Shown piece after piece: positions 4,908 through 11,897 of a stretch of DNA of 15,001 nucleotides. Each line of letters starts with the position of its first letter. The first letter of the stretch is position 1. The notes under the pieces are model-generated. The model saw nothing but the letters and a program-made list of their open reading frames with translations. It searched no databases and was not told where the DNA came from. Source of the stretch: JBBKWJ01 sp037968895 (GTDB taxonomy: Bacteria; Actinomycetota; Acidimicrobiia; Acidimicrobiales; SZUA-35); the NCBI GenBank assembly GCA_037968895.1, contig JBBKWJ010000074.1:1-15001 (forward strand). Direction: 5' to 3'. A program made the translations under genes and the position numbers.

Positions 4908-6596
4908 ATGGATTCCGATGTACGCCATCAAACCGAAACCGTGCCATTCGTGGCACCAAGCGCCGGCAGTTGGGAGCTCGACCTGGCCCACTTCAGTCCG
5001 GATTGTTCCCGCCTCGTTCGCGACGCGATGGAGCTGGCCATGCCGAAGGGCATGGAGGATGGGCTCGATTTGGTGGGCGCTCCAGTCAAAACACTCGACG
5101 CCCATTTCCTTAACGGCCGCTTCTATCGCCGCCTCGTGCCCCTCGTTGGCGCCAGCCGCAATCTTCCCGCCCCACCAAGCTTTGTTCTAAAGCTAGCCAC
5201 CCGAATCCACCCCGAGTTTCGGGCCAGGGAGAAGCGGGCCGCCTCCACCATCGACGGCCGCATCTGGCTCGATGAGCTCCGCCGCTGGGAAGACGAATGG
5301 AAGCCAGCGCTCGTCGCCAACAGTCGGCGCCTGGCCAACATCGACCACGCCGATCTCGACGATGCGGCCCTGGCCGACCACCTCCTCGCCAGCTACGAGC
5401 ACGTGACCGATGGGCTCGTCCTCCACTTCCGGCTCCATATCTCCGACCTTGGGCCAATCGGCCTGCTTCTGGTTCGGGGGCGAGACTGGGGATTCGACTC
5501 GGCCGAGCTCATGCAATGCCTCTCCGGCTACTCGACCGCCACGAGTGCTCCCGCAATCGCGTTGGCCAAGATCGGCCAGGCCCTCTCGTCGCCGCCAGAT
5601 TCGCTCGATGACGTTCGGGCCGACGGGCCAGACGCCGCCAGCGCTCTTGACGTATTTCTAGCCGAGTTCGGAAACCGCCTTACCGGCGGTTATGACTTCA
5701 CCGATCTGACGCTACAAGAGATGCCGGCCACGATTCTCGCTGGCATCCGAGCGAGCGGGGACACCACCATCGACGTCGCCGCCCGCGCGGTCGGCGACCA
5801 GACCGCCGCCTCACTTCGCTCCCAAGTTCCCGCTGGCGATCAGGCGACCTTCGACCAAATCCTTGAGGATGCGCGGTTGCTCTATGGGTTGAGGGACGAG
5901 AACGGTCCGATCACCTACCAATGGCCGGCCGGCGTGATGCGTCGCGTCCTGCTCCACGCTGGAGAACGGCTCGAAGCTTCGGGGCAACTGGTCTCGGCCA
6001 AGCACGTGTTCGACCTGTCGGCCAACGAGATGGCGACGATCCTCCGAGGCGAAGCAACCAACACTCCCGCCCTCACACCGGCCAGCATCGAGCGTCGTTA
6101 CGACACTCGGATGAGCTGGGCTGCTCTCGATGCGCCGAGGCTTCTCGGGCCTGAACCCGTGCTGCCCCCTCTCGCCGTGCTCCCCGAAGCGTTGGCGCAG
6201 TTAATGGATGCCACATTGACCCTGCTCGAACTGATCGACTCGCCGATTTCGCGCTCGGCGCTGGCTGGAATCGGAATTGGCCAAGCCAGCTACCGAGGCC
6301 GAGCCAGGGTGGTATCCGATGCGATCGACGCGTTGGCCGACTTTGAGCCGGGCGACATCCTCGTCACCCCATTCACGGTGCCCACGATGAACTCTGTGTT
6401 AGCGATTGCGGGCGCGGTCGTCACCGAAGAAGGCGGGCTCTTGAGCCACGCCGCCGTGATTGCACGAGAGTTTGGGATTCCGGGTGTGATTGGGGCTTCT
6501 GGCGCGGTCGCAACAATCCCCGACGGTGCCCTCATCGAGGTCGACGCAGCAACCGGCCTTGTCACCGTTATCGAAGCAGTCGCCGCCAAGCTCTGA
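4908..6596 (+). CDS. PEP-utilising enzyme, phosphohistidine swivel domain protein without ATP-grasp domain
   Basis: It is 562 residues, starting at ATG 4908 after GAGGAG with about 5-base spacing. The C-terminal ~90 residues are the mobile domain of PEP synthase, pyruvate phosphate dikinase and rifampin phosphotransferase, with the motif GGLLSHAAVIAREFGIPGV and the phospho-accepting His at 514. The first ~430 residues are helical and resemble the substrate-binding middle domain of rifampin phosphotransferase. The ~300-residue N-terminal ATP-grasp domain that would charge the histidine is absent, and the start is well defined, so this is not a missed upstream extension. The protein may be charged by a separately encoded ATP-binding partner or act as a non-catalytic relative. 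It sits 18 bases after a TetR gene in one operon, a layout often seen for inducible modification or detoxification enzymes. The substrate is unknown; antibiotic modification is one possibility only. Confidence 0.8.
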   Translation: MDSDVRHQTETVPFVAPSAGSWELDLAHFSPDCSRLVRDAMELAMPKGMEDGLDLVGAPVKTLDAHFLNGRFYRRLVPLVGASRNLPAPPSFVLKLATRIHPEFRAREKRAASTIDGRIWLDELRRWEDEWKPALVANSRRLANIDHADLDDAALADHLLASYEHVTDGLVLHFRLHISDLGPIGLLLVRGRDWGFDSAELMQCLSGYSTATSAPAIALAKIGQALSSPPDSLDDVRADGPDAASALDVFLAEFGNRLTGGYDFTDLTLQEMPATILAGIRASGDTTIDVAARAVGDQTAASLRSQVPAGDQATFDQILEDARLLYGLRDENGPITYQWPAGVMRRVLLHAGERLEASGQLVSAKHVFDLSANEMATILRGEATNTPALTPASIERRYDTRMSWAALDAPRLLGPEPVLPPLAVLPEALAQLMDATLTLLELIDSPISRSALAGIGIGQASYRGRARVVSDAIDALADFEPGDILVTPFTVPTMNSVLAIAGAVVTEEGGLLSHAAVIAREFGIPGVIGASGAVATIPDGALIEVDAATGLVTVIEAVAAKL

Positions 6597-6613
6597 ACGG
6601 TTGCACGGCCGAG

Positions 6614-7516
6614 CTAGCTGTTCAGTTGCACGATTTCGGGGAGGATCCCAAACTCGTCGATTGCCTTGTTCAGTTCGTCGGTCGTGAGCTTTCGGTCAGA
6701 GCCAACGGCAGCCGTAATTGCCGCCTCGGTGAGATTGGTCCCGAAACTGCGACCATCGAAGCGAGGTGTCGTCGTGATGAGGGTGCGGACGCCGCGTGCT
6801 GCAAGCCAATCGACATTCTCTGATGTTGTGGTGTTCGTCAGCACCGTCTTGCCACTCAGATCTTCGGGCGCATGCTTGCCGATGTAGAGGAAGTCGCCGC
6901 AGATGAGGTCAGACGCTGCAAAGTACGACTCGAACTTCGGAACGTTCACTGTTTGGCTTTCCCCGGTCGGGTACAGCCAACTCAACGGCAGCCACCCGAC
7001 TATTGGGACGGCAATCTTTGCCATTCGCTTCACGCCAGGAAGCGTTCGTATTGGCAGCGGCAGCCCAAGCGAAAACATCAGATCTCCGCACACGATTGCG
7101 TCACTGACCTCGTGCACGGCCAGCGCCATTCCCCACCGGTCGAGCGCGACATTCAAGAACGCTGATTCAAAATGGGGTTTGGCCCCAAGCGCCGGTTCAG
7201 CCAGTTCGAATACTCGGCGCTCGAGTGTCAGCTTCAGACCGCTTCCATCGACCAGCGGGGTCTGGTGCACGCCTTTGATGAGCTTGCGGGTCGAACGAAA
7301 CGGAAGGACCTCATCATCAACGTGGAATGCGATCTCGGTTCCGCCGACAGCCAGCACGTCGACGTTTCCATCTAGCTCACGCATCAGCCGGTTGTAGGCC
7401 CCGGTGTCGCCGTCGACGCCTCGCCGCTCAGCGAGGATCTCAACACCACCGACCTCAAACGTGACCGACTTGTCTCGGGTAGAACTACCAAGCGATACCG
7501 AGACCACGTGCTTCAT
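6614..7516 (-). CDS. Conserved protein of the family usually named 'quinate 5-dehydrogenase'
   Basis: This 300-residue protein starts at ATG 7516, with GGGGGAG 6 bases upstream. Its opening MKHVVSVSLGSSTRDK, followed by VDGSGLKLTLERRV (residues about 89-102), SDAIVCGDLMFSLGLPLPIR, SWLYPTGE, ICGDFLYIGKHAPEDL, TNTTTSENVDWLAARGVRTL and TTTPRFDGRSFGTN, matches a conserved bacterial family that databases often label quinate or shikimate 5-dehydrogenase. I do not see the true shikimate dehydrogenase substrate motifs or a clear GxGxxG NAD(P) site, so the enzyme name is doubtful. No signal peptide; the one hydrophobic patch (IAVPIVGWLPLSWLYP) is probably buried. It converges on the preceding operon with a 17-base gap and diverges from the YibE/F gene, so it is probably transcribed alone. 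Confidence 0.7.
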   Translation of the reverse strand: MKHVVSVSLGSSTRDKSVTFEVGGVEILAERRGVDGDTGAYNRLMRELDGNVDVLAVGGTEIAFHVDDEVLPFRSTRKLIKGVHQTPLVDGSGLKLTLERRVFELAEPALGAKPHFESAFLNVALDRWGMALAVHEVSDAIVCGDLMFSLGLPLPIRTLPGVKRMAKIAVPIVGWLPLSWLYPTGESQTVNVPKFESYFAASDLICGDFLYIGKHAPEDLSGKTVLTNTTTSENVDWLAARGVRTLITTTPRFDGRSFGTNLTEAAITAAVGSDRKLTTDELNKAIDEFGILPEIVQLNS

Positions 7517-7689
7517 CGCTCACTCCCCCTCAGGCACATTGGCGATGTTCCGACATTAGCGTGGTTTTACCTGACGGTCCCGGAAGGCGTCAGGCCAGCT
7601 TGGCCGGAAGCAACAAGCCACTGGTACAGTTCCCGCCGGTGGGAAGAGGTCTTGGGCATAGTCGTGCCGACGCGTTTGTCAGCCCGACG
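7517..7689. promoter_or_regulatory. Divergent intergenic region (173 bp) between the quinate-dehydrogenase-like and YibE/F genes
   Basis: This is the longest gene-free stretch. It must hold a minus-strand promoter for the gene starting at 7516 (its GGGGGAG is at 7523-7529) and a plus-strand promoter for the gene starting at 7690. Plus-strand -10 candidates are TGG-TACAGT (7622-7630, extended type) and CATAGT (7657-7662). Neither has a convincing -35. An open frame runs through from 7561 into the YibE/F gene but looks non-coding. I see no riboswitch or small RNA. Confidence 0.35.
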
Positions 7690-8952
7690 ATGATAAAGCG
7701 ACTGCGACTAGTCGCGCTTGTGGTCTTGCTCATAACAGTCGGAGCGGCCGCGCTCACCTGGCCAGACCGACAACAGCTCAGCATCGATGACAACGGTGTC
7801 CGGTATGACGCAACGGTCCAGGCGGTAGAACCGTGCGACTCGCTCAACGATGCAACCAGTTGCGCAATCGTCGATGCGGTTCTCGACGAAGGCGCCGACG
7901 CCGGCCAAGTCTTCCGCTTGCCCGATGTCATCGATACGCACGATCCGCTCAAACCGGGCGATCACATCGTCGTCGAGTCAGACGCCACAACCGATGCGGG
8001 CTTCCGCTACGCCTATGTTGATCGTCAGCGACTCCCACTGCTCGCCGCGCTCGCGGCAGCGTTGGCAGTGCTCATGCTTGTTGTTGGTCGGTTACGAGGG
8101 CTCGGTGCACTTGCGTCGTTGACCGCCTTTGGCGGGGCCATCGGCTTGTACGCGCTTCCCGCCCTTGTTGACGGAGCCGAGCCGTTGCTCGTTGCTGCGG
8201 TTGCCGGTGCCTTCGTCGTGATCGCGTCGCTGTACCTGACGAATAGATTCTCGCCGATGACTGTTGTGGCCACGCTCGGCGCGCTCATGGGCCTGGCAGT
8301 CGTCGTCCTGCTGAGTTGGTTGGTTACCTCGATCGGTGAATTCGGTGGCATCGCTCAGGCCGACAGCGCCGGTCTCTCGACGCTTGGATCGGCCAAACCA
8401 GGAGACCTGCTCATCGTCGGCATCGTGTTGGGAGCCGCAGGTGCACTGAGCGCAGTGACCATGAGTCATGCGTCGACCGCGCTCAACCTACGGACCACAA
8501 ACCCCGCGCTTCCCACCAGACAACTGTTCGCAGCGACGCTGACTGAAGAGCGTCCTCGGCTCTTCTCGACCATGAACACACTCGTTCTCGCATACGCGGG
8601 CGCCACCATTCCGGTGCTTCTGCTCTTCGTCACCAGCGACGACTCTCTGCTGGGCACCACCAACGGCGAACTCGTTGCGTTCGAGTTCACCCGAGCCGCA
8701 ACTGGTCTGTTCGGACTCGCACTAGCTGCACCGCTCACGACCTGGCTTGCCGTGGCCGCACTCGCGTCGAACAAGGTACCAACGGCCCCGATCGTCGCTC
8801 CGGTGGCGACAGACGAGCGTCCTCCTCTCCGCCGAGCGGACGCGGCGCCAGCATTACCAGGCCGCCGCCGAACAACGCTGGAGGGCAGCGAGCCCAAGAA
8901 CGGCAAAGAGTTGAGCCTCTGGCAGCGAATGCGCCAAGGACTCGACGATTAA
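7690..8952 (+). CDS. YibE/F family multi-pass membrane protein
   Basis: The 420-residue protein starts at ATG 7690 (MIKRLRLVALVVLL); no clear ribosome binding site precedes it, and the start is chosen because the N-terminal membrane segment begins there. After the first helix (about 8-24) comes a ~90-residue extracytoplasmic part, then at least six hydrophobic segments from LPLLAALAAALAVLMLVV onward. The stretch FSTMNTLVLAYAGATIPVLL (M295 onward) is the conserved core of the YibE/F family, whose members have an unknown, possibly transport-related role. The C-terminal ~50 residues after the last helix are polar, Pro/Arg-rich and cytoplasmic. Its TAA shares bases with the stop of the convergent acetyltransferase gene. 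Apparent single-gene unit. Confidence 0.8.
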   Translation: MIKRLRLVALVVLLITVGAAALTWPDRQQLSIDDNGVRYDATVQAVEPCDSLNDATSCAIVDAVLDEGADAGQVFRLPDVIDTHDPLKPGDHIVVESDATTDAGFRYAYVDRQRLPLLAALAAALAVLMLVVGRLRGLGALASLTAFGGAIGLYALPALVDGAEPLLVAAVAGAFVVIASLYLTNRFSPMTVVATLGALMGLAVVVLLSWLVTSIGEFGGIAQADSAGLSTLGSAKPGDLLIVGIVLGAAGALSAVTMSHASTALNLRTTNPALPTRQLFAATLTEERPRLFSTMNTLVLAYAGATIPVLLLFVTSDDSLLGTTNGELVAFEFTRAATGLFGLALAAPLTTWLAVAALASNKVPTAPIVAPVATDERPPLRRADAAPALPGRRRTTLEGSEPKNGKELSLWQRMRQGLDD

Positions 8953-9434
8953 GTCAGCGGCTTCTCGACCATCGCGACGGTTTCTTCGCCGCCATACGGC
9001 TGCTGATGGTCGGCGATGACAAATCCGTTGATCTCGTGAAACCGCATTGAGCGTGGATTCGACGGCACGGTGTTGACCTCAGCACATAGAAACGGCTTGC
9101 CGTTTTCAATGCCATAGGCCGTCGCAATGTCGTAGAGCGCCGGACCCCAACCCTGACCGCGTGCAGCTTCGCCGAGCGCAATCCGGTCGACGTATGCGAA
9201 CGATGCATGACGCTTGCAGAACCACTTGTAGTTGAGGCTCGGGTATGTGGAGTTTTCGTCGAGCATGATCAGCATGCCGGCCACAACGCCGTCGATCTCA
9301 ACAACTTTGAAGCATGGCGAGTCGGCGGCCAGTAGGTCGAGCTTTGCCCGGTCCATCGGACCGACCTCGGGCACATTCGATTCATTGAGGGCAAGCACAG
9401 TTATGGCGTCAGCACTGGTGTAATCGCGGATCAT
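8949..9434 (-). CDS. GNAT-family N-acetyltransferase
   Basis: This 161-residue protein is of typical single-domain GNAT length. It transfers an acetyl group from acetyl-CoA to an unknown amine. ATG 9434 gives MIRDYTSADAITVLALNE, the usual first beta strand and helix of the fold. The acetyl-CoA pyrophosphate loop is ARGQGWGPAL (91-100), preceded by YVDRIALGE and followed by NPRSMRFHEINGF (126-138), the usual C-terminal motif. The frame is open upstream to 9638, but that part overlaps the exonuclease gene and lacks GNAT features. The start lies 7 bases after the exonuclease stop, suggesting translational coupling in one operon. There is only a weak ribosome binding site (AGAGA). Confidence 0.85.
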   Translation of the reverse strand: MIRDYTSADAITVLALNESNVPEVGPMDRAKLDLLAADSPCFKVVEIDGVVAGMLIMLDENSTYPSLNYKWFCKRHASFAYVDRIALGEAARGQGWGPALYDIATAYGIENGKPFLCAEVNTVPSNPRSMRFHEINGFVIADHQQPYGGEETVAMVEKPLT

Positions 9435-9441
9435 GGCGTCT

Positions 9442-10350
9442 CTATCGTTCAAGTAGTTTCTGGGTCCGACTAATGAGATCGGGTGCGTCAAGATACTCGG
9501 CGATCGACGACAATTCACTCGTCGGGCCACGCCACTCAAGCTCGTCGACGCTGGCGACCGTCGGCGCGTCGAGGCGAAGTGTTGCGAGGTCCTTGAAGAG
9601 AAGCGCATCGTCCATATTGTCGGCGAGGGTCGCCGCAAGCTTCGCTCCGCCGCGAACCGTGATGTCCCATTGTCCTGCGGCCGCTGGGATGTTCTCGATG
9701 TGGCCGTAGCGACTCAACACGACGGCTGACGACTTGGCCCCCCAGCCAGGCAGACCAGGGAACCCGTCGGCGGTGTCGCCAACAAGACCAAGCCAGTCGG
9801 GGATCGACTCAGGCGGGACGCCGTACTTCTCGATGATCTGCTCCACGTCGTACACGACGTCTTTGCGGCGGTCCCATTGCAGGACTCGACCCGCAACAAC
9901 TGATTGCGCCAGGTCTTTGTCTGGCGTGCAAATGAAGACCTTCTCAACCCTCGGGTCAGCGGCAGCAACTGCCGCGGCTGCAGCCATGGCATCATCGGCC
10001 TCGTACTCCACCATCGAGAACAAGGCGACTCCGATCGCGCGGAGACCGTCGTCGAGGGGCGCAAACTGGGCCTTGATTTCAGGGTCCATCCCTTCGCCCG
10101 TCTTGTAGCCCTCGTACAGCTCATTTCGGAACGACTCAACGATGCGGTCGGTGGCAACGCCAACGTGAGTTGCGCCGTCCTCAAGCATCGTCAACATGTT
10201 CCGGAGGACAGCGCGTGTCGCTCCAACCTCCTTGCCCGAAGCATTGAGATGCCCTGGCCGGCCGAAGAACTGCCGGAAGAGCTCGTAGGTTCCATCAACG
10301 AGGTGCACAATCACCGCCCCATAGTGCCATTTGTTCGGTGTGGTGCGCAT
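9442..10350 (-). CDS. 5'-3' exonuclease (Pol I N-terminal / FEN-like domain)
   Basis: It is a stand-alone relative of the 5'-nuclease domain of DNA polymerase I, which removes 5' flaps and RNA primers. Metal-binding acidic residues are visible at D19 (VHLVDGTYELFR), 117-120 (EADD), 142-146 (TPDKD) and D192 (GLVGDTADGFPGLPG), followed by the helix-3-turn-helix GLPGWGAKSSAVVLSRYG (199-216). The length (302) is right for the family. The start is uncertain. ATG 10350 has no ribosome binding site, while GTG 10308 gives the family-typical MHLVDGTYELFR and has GGGGCGG just upstream, so the true protein may be 288 residues. It lies between the amidase and acetyltransferase genes on the same strand. 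Confidence 0.85.
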   Translation of the reverse strand: MRTTPNKWHYGAVIVHLVDGTYELFRQFFGRPGHLNASGKEVGATRAVLRNMLTMLEDGATHVGVATDRIVESFRNELYEGYKTGEGMDPEIKAQFAPLDDGLRAIGVALFSMVEYEADDAMAAAAAVAAADPRVEKVFICTPDKDLAQSVVAGRVLQWDRRKDVVYDVEQIIEKYGVPPESIPDWLGLVGDTADGFPGLPGWGAKSSAVVLSRYGHIENIPAAAGQWDITVRGGAKLAATLADNMDDALLFKDLATLRLDAPTVASVDELEWRGPTSELSSIAEYLDAPDLISRTQKLLER

Positions 10351-10404
10351 GTCCGATCTACATTGAGCCCGATCTGCTGCGAGACCTCTCCAACCGCTAA
10401 CCCC

Positions 10405-10435
10405 AATAGTTCAGGTACCAGGTACGTGAACTATT
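10405..10435. repeat. 31-bp near-perfect inverted repeat at the amidase 3' end, hairpin or terminator
   Basis: AATAGTTCA (10405-10413) pairs with TGAACTATT (10427-10435). Inside them, after one G-G mismatch, GTACC pairs with GGTAC around a central A. It contains the amidase stop (TGA, 10411-10413) and lies 55-85 bases before the exonuclease ATG. No T-run flanks it on either strand, so it may be a Rho-independent-like or processing hairpin, or an operator-like palindrome for the exonuclease gene. Confidence 0.5.
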
Positions 10436-11826
10436 GGTGGAACCGACCGATTCCAAGGCATTGCTTCTTCGACGGCCTTCGCAGCCTCGAGGAGAGCCAC
10501 ATCACCCCACGGGCCACCGACCATCTGGAGACCAACGGGAAGACCTGCATCGGTGAAGCCAGCCGGGACGGAAAGGGCTGGCATCCCGATCGTGGTGATC
10601 CGGCACACCGACCGCATCCAGTCGATGTAGCGCGTCATCGGGACACCGGCGACTTCCATTGGGTACTCGATCGCTGCATCAAACGGTGACAGCTGTGAAA
10701 CCGGCCCGACCAAGACGTCAAAACGCTCGAAGAACGCGACTGCTCTATCCCACAGCGTCTTCTGCATCTCAATCGCGACCGAGACATCCTTGCCAGACAG
10801 AGCGTTGCCGCGGCGTATCTCTTCTTGCACCGTTGCCTTTACCGGCGAGATCTTGTCGGCGGCCGTTGGGGCCGGGTCAGACGCGAACAGCCACGACCTG
10901 AGCTGATCGAAACACTCATCGGCGCCCGAGAAGTCTGGCTCAGCTTCTTCGACAATCCAGCCGAGGTCGGCGAGCTTGGATACCGCCGTTGAAACGACGG
11001 CGGCGACATCAGCCTCGACCGGAAGCCCGCCAATGGTTGGGCTGTACGCAACTCGCAATGGACGACCGGTCCGCGACAGCGTCGCCGGCATCTCGAGCGG
11101 ATGGTTCTTTGGGTCACGAACGTCGGCCTCGGCGATCACTTTGAAGAGGAGGTAGAGATCGTCAACCGTTCGTCCCATTGGGCCAAGGGTTCCCCACGTG
11201 GCCCACGCATTCCCCGCGTCGATGCCGGGTACGACACCAGGCGATGGGCGGAGACCGACGATGTTGTTCCAGCCCGCGGGGTTGCGTAACGAACCGCCCA
11301 TGTCGCTGCCGTCGGCGATCGCCACCATCCCGCAGCGGAGTGCCACCCCGGCACCGCCAGACGAGCCGCCGGCTGAACGCGAAGTGTCGTAGGGATTGAG
11401 TGTGGTGCCGTACACCGGATTGGTGGTGTGCGAGCCAGCCCCGAACTCCGGCACATTCGTCTTTCCAATAGCGACGCCCCCGGCGCGTTTGACTCGAGCA
11501 ACGAGCAGGCTGTCAGTGGGGGCGACGCGGTTGGCGTGCGCCGTGACACCTTTTGTCGATGGGAAGTCGGCCGTATCGGTGAGGTCTTTGTGAGCAGTGA
11601 CCAAGCCTGCCAATGGGCCTATCGATTCGCCTGCTGCGACGGCCGCATCGATAGCGAGCGCACGCTCACGGCCAACGTCCGGATTCATGCCGACGACGGC
11701 GTTGAGCGTCGGATTGGTCTGATCGATCCGCGTGAGGTGGGCGTCGAGTAGCTCGACGGCGGATACCTCTTTGGCCCCAATCATGCGGCGCTGCTCCACG
11801 GCGGACAGATCGACTAGGTCAGACAT
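10411..11826 (-). CDS. Amidase, amidase-signature family
   Basis: This 471-residue protein has the full amidase-signature serine hydrolase core. The catalytic triad can be placed as Lys80 (GLVTAHKDLTDT), cis-Ser155 in SAGGSSGGAG and nucleophile Ser179 in GSDMGGSLRNPA; the 24-residue spacing between the serines is that of characterised members. The family hydrolyses carbon-nitrogen amide bonds in small molecules, in the cytoplasm here (no signal peptide). A GatA role is unlikely, since no gatB or gatC gene is adjacent. It starts at ATG 11826 with no good ribosome binding site; GGCGGG lies directly before it. It is 71 bases downstream of the ABC gene on the same strand and 60 bases before the exonuclease ATG. 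Substrate unknown. Confidence 0.9.
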   Translation of the reverse strand: MSDLVDLSAVEQRRMIGAKEVSAVELLDAHLTRIDQTNPTLNAVVGMNPDVGRERALAIDAAVAAGESIGPLAGLVTAHKDLTDTADFPSTKGVTAHANRVAPTDSLLVARVKRAGGVAIGKTNVPEFGAGSHTTNPVYGTTLNPYDTSRSAGGSSGGAGVALRCGMVAIADGSDMGGSLRNPAGWNNIVGLRPSPGVVPGIDAGNAWATWGTLGPMGRTVDDLYLLFKVIAEADVRDPKNHPLEMPATLSRTGRPLRVAYSPTIGGLPVEADVAAVVSTAVSKLADLGWIVEEAEPDFSGADECFDQLRSWLFASDPAPTAADKISPVKATVQEEIRRGNALSGKDVSVAIEMQKTLWDRAVAFFERFDVLVGPVSQLSPFDAAIEYPMEVAGVPMTRYIDWMRSVCRITTIGMPALSVPAGFTDAGLPVGLQMVGGPWGDVALLEAAKAVEEAMPWNRSVPPIVHVPGT

Positions 11827-11881
11827 CCCGCCATGGTGGTGCAGGCAACAACGACGCGCAACCCGACCCTTCTGGCCAGTC

Positions 11882-11897
11882 CCGAAATCTGTTTCGG
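11882..11897 (-). terminator. Hairpin directly after the ABC transporter stop
   Basis: CCGAAA (11882-11887) and TTTCGG (11892-11897) form a perfect 6-bp stem with a 4-base loop, touching the TAG at 11898-11900. There is no T-run after it, so termination may be partial and leave the amidase gene in the same transcript. Confidence 0.4.

Noticed and set aside
6593..6625. CTGAAC/GTTCAG inverted repeat between the convergent PEP-utiliser and quinate-dehydrogenase-like genes as terminator
   Set aside because: Only six pairs with a 21-base loop and no T-run; too weak to call.
7561..7689. N-terminal extension of the YibE/F protein by 43 codons
   Set aside because: The extension is Pro/Gly/Arg-rich and has no family match; the membrane segment begins right after ATG 7690.
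8776..8782. Single GTACCAA (reverse of TTGGTAC) inside the YibE/F gene
   Set aside because: No partner heptamer at 11 bases and within coding sequence, so chance occurrence.
9435..9638. N-terminal extension of the acetyltransferase by 68 codons
   Set aside because: It overlaps the exonuclease gene in another frame; the GNAT fold begins at MIRDYT and the length is right without it.
10412..10425. CAGGTAC-CAGGTAC tandem as a third operator of the SARP-like regulator
   Set aside because: The period is 7 rather than 11 and the heptamer differs from TTGGTAC at two positions. It is better explained as the core of the local palindrome.
9904..10689. Plus-strand open frame of about 260 codons
   Set aside because: It lies opposite the exonuclease and amidase genes, which have clear motifs, and runs through the palindrome between them. 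It is a shadow.
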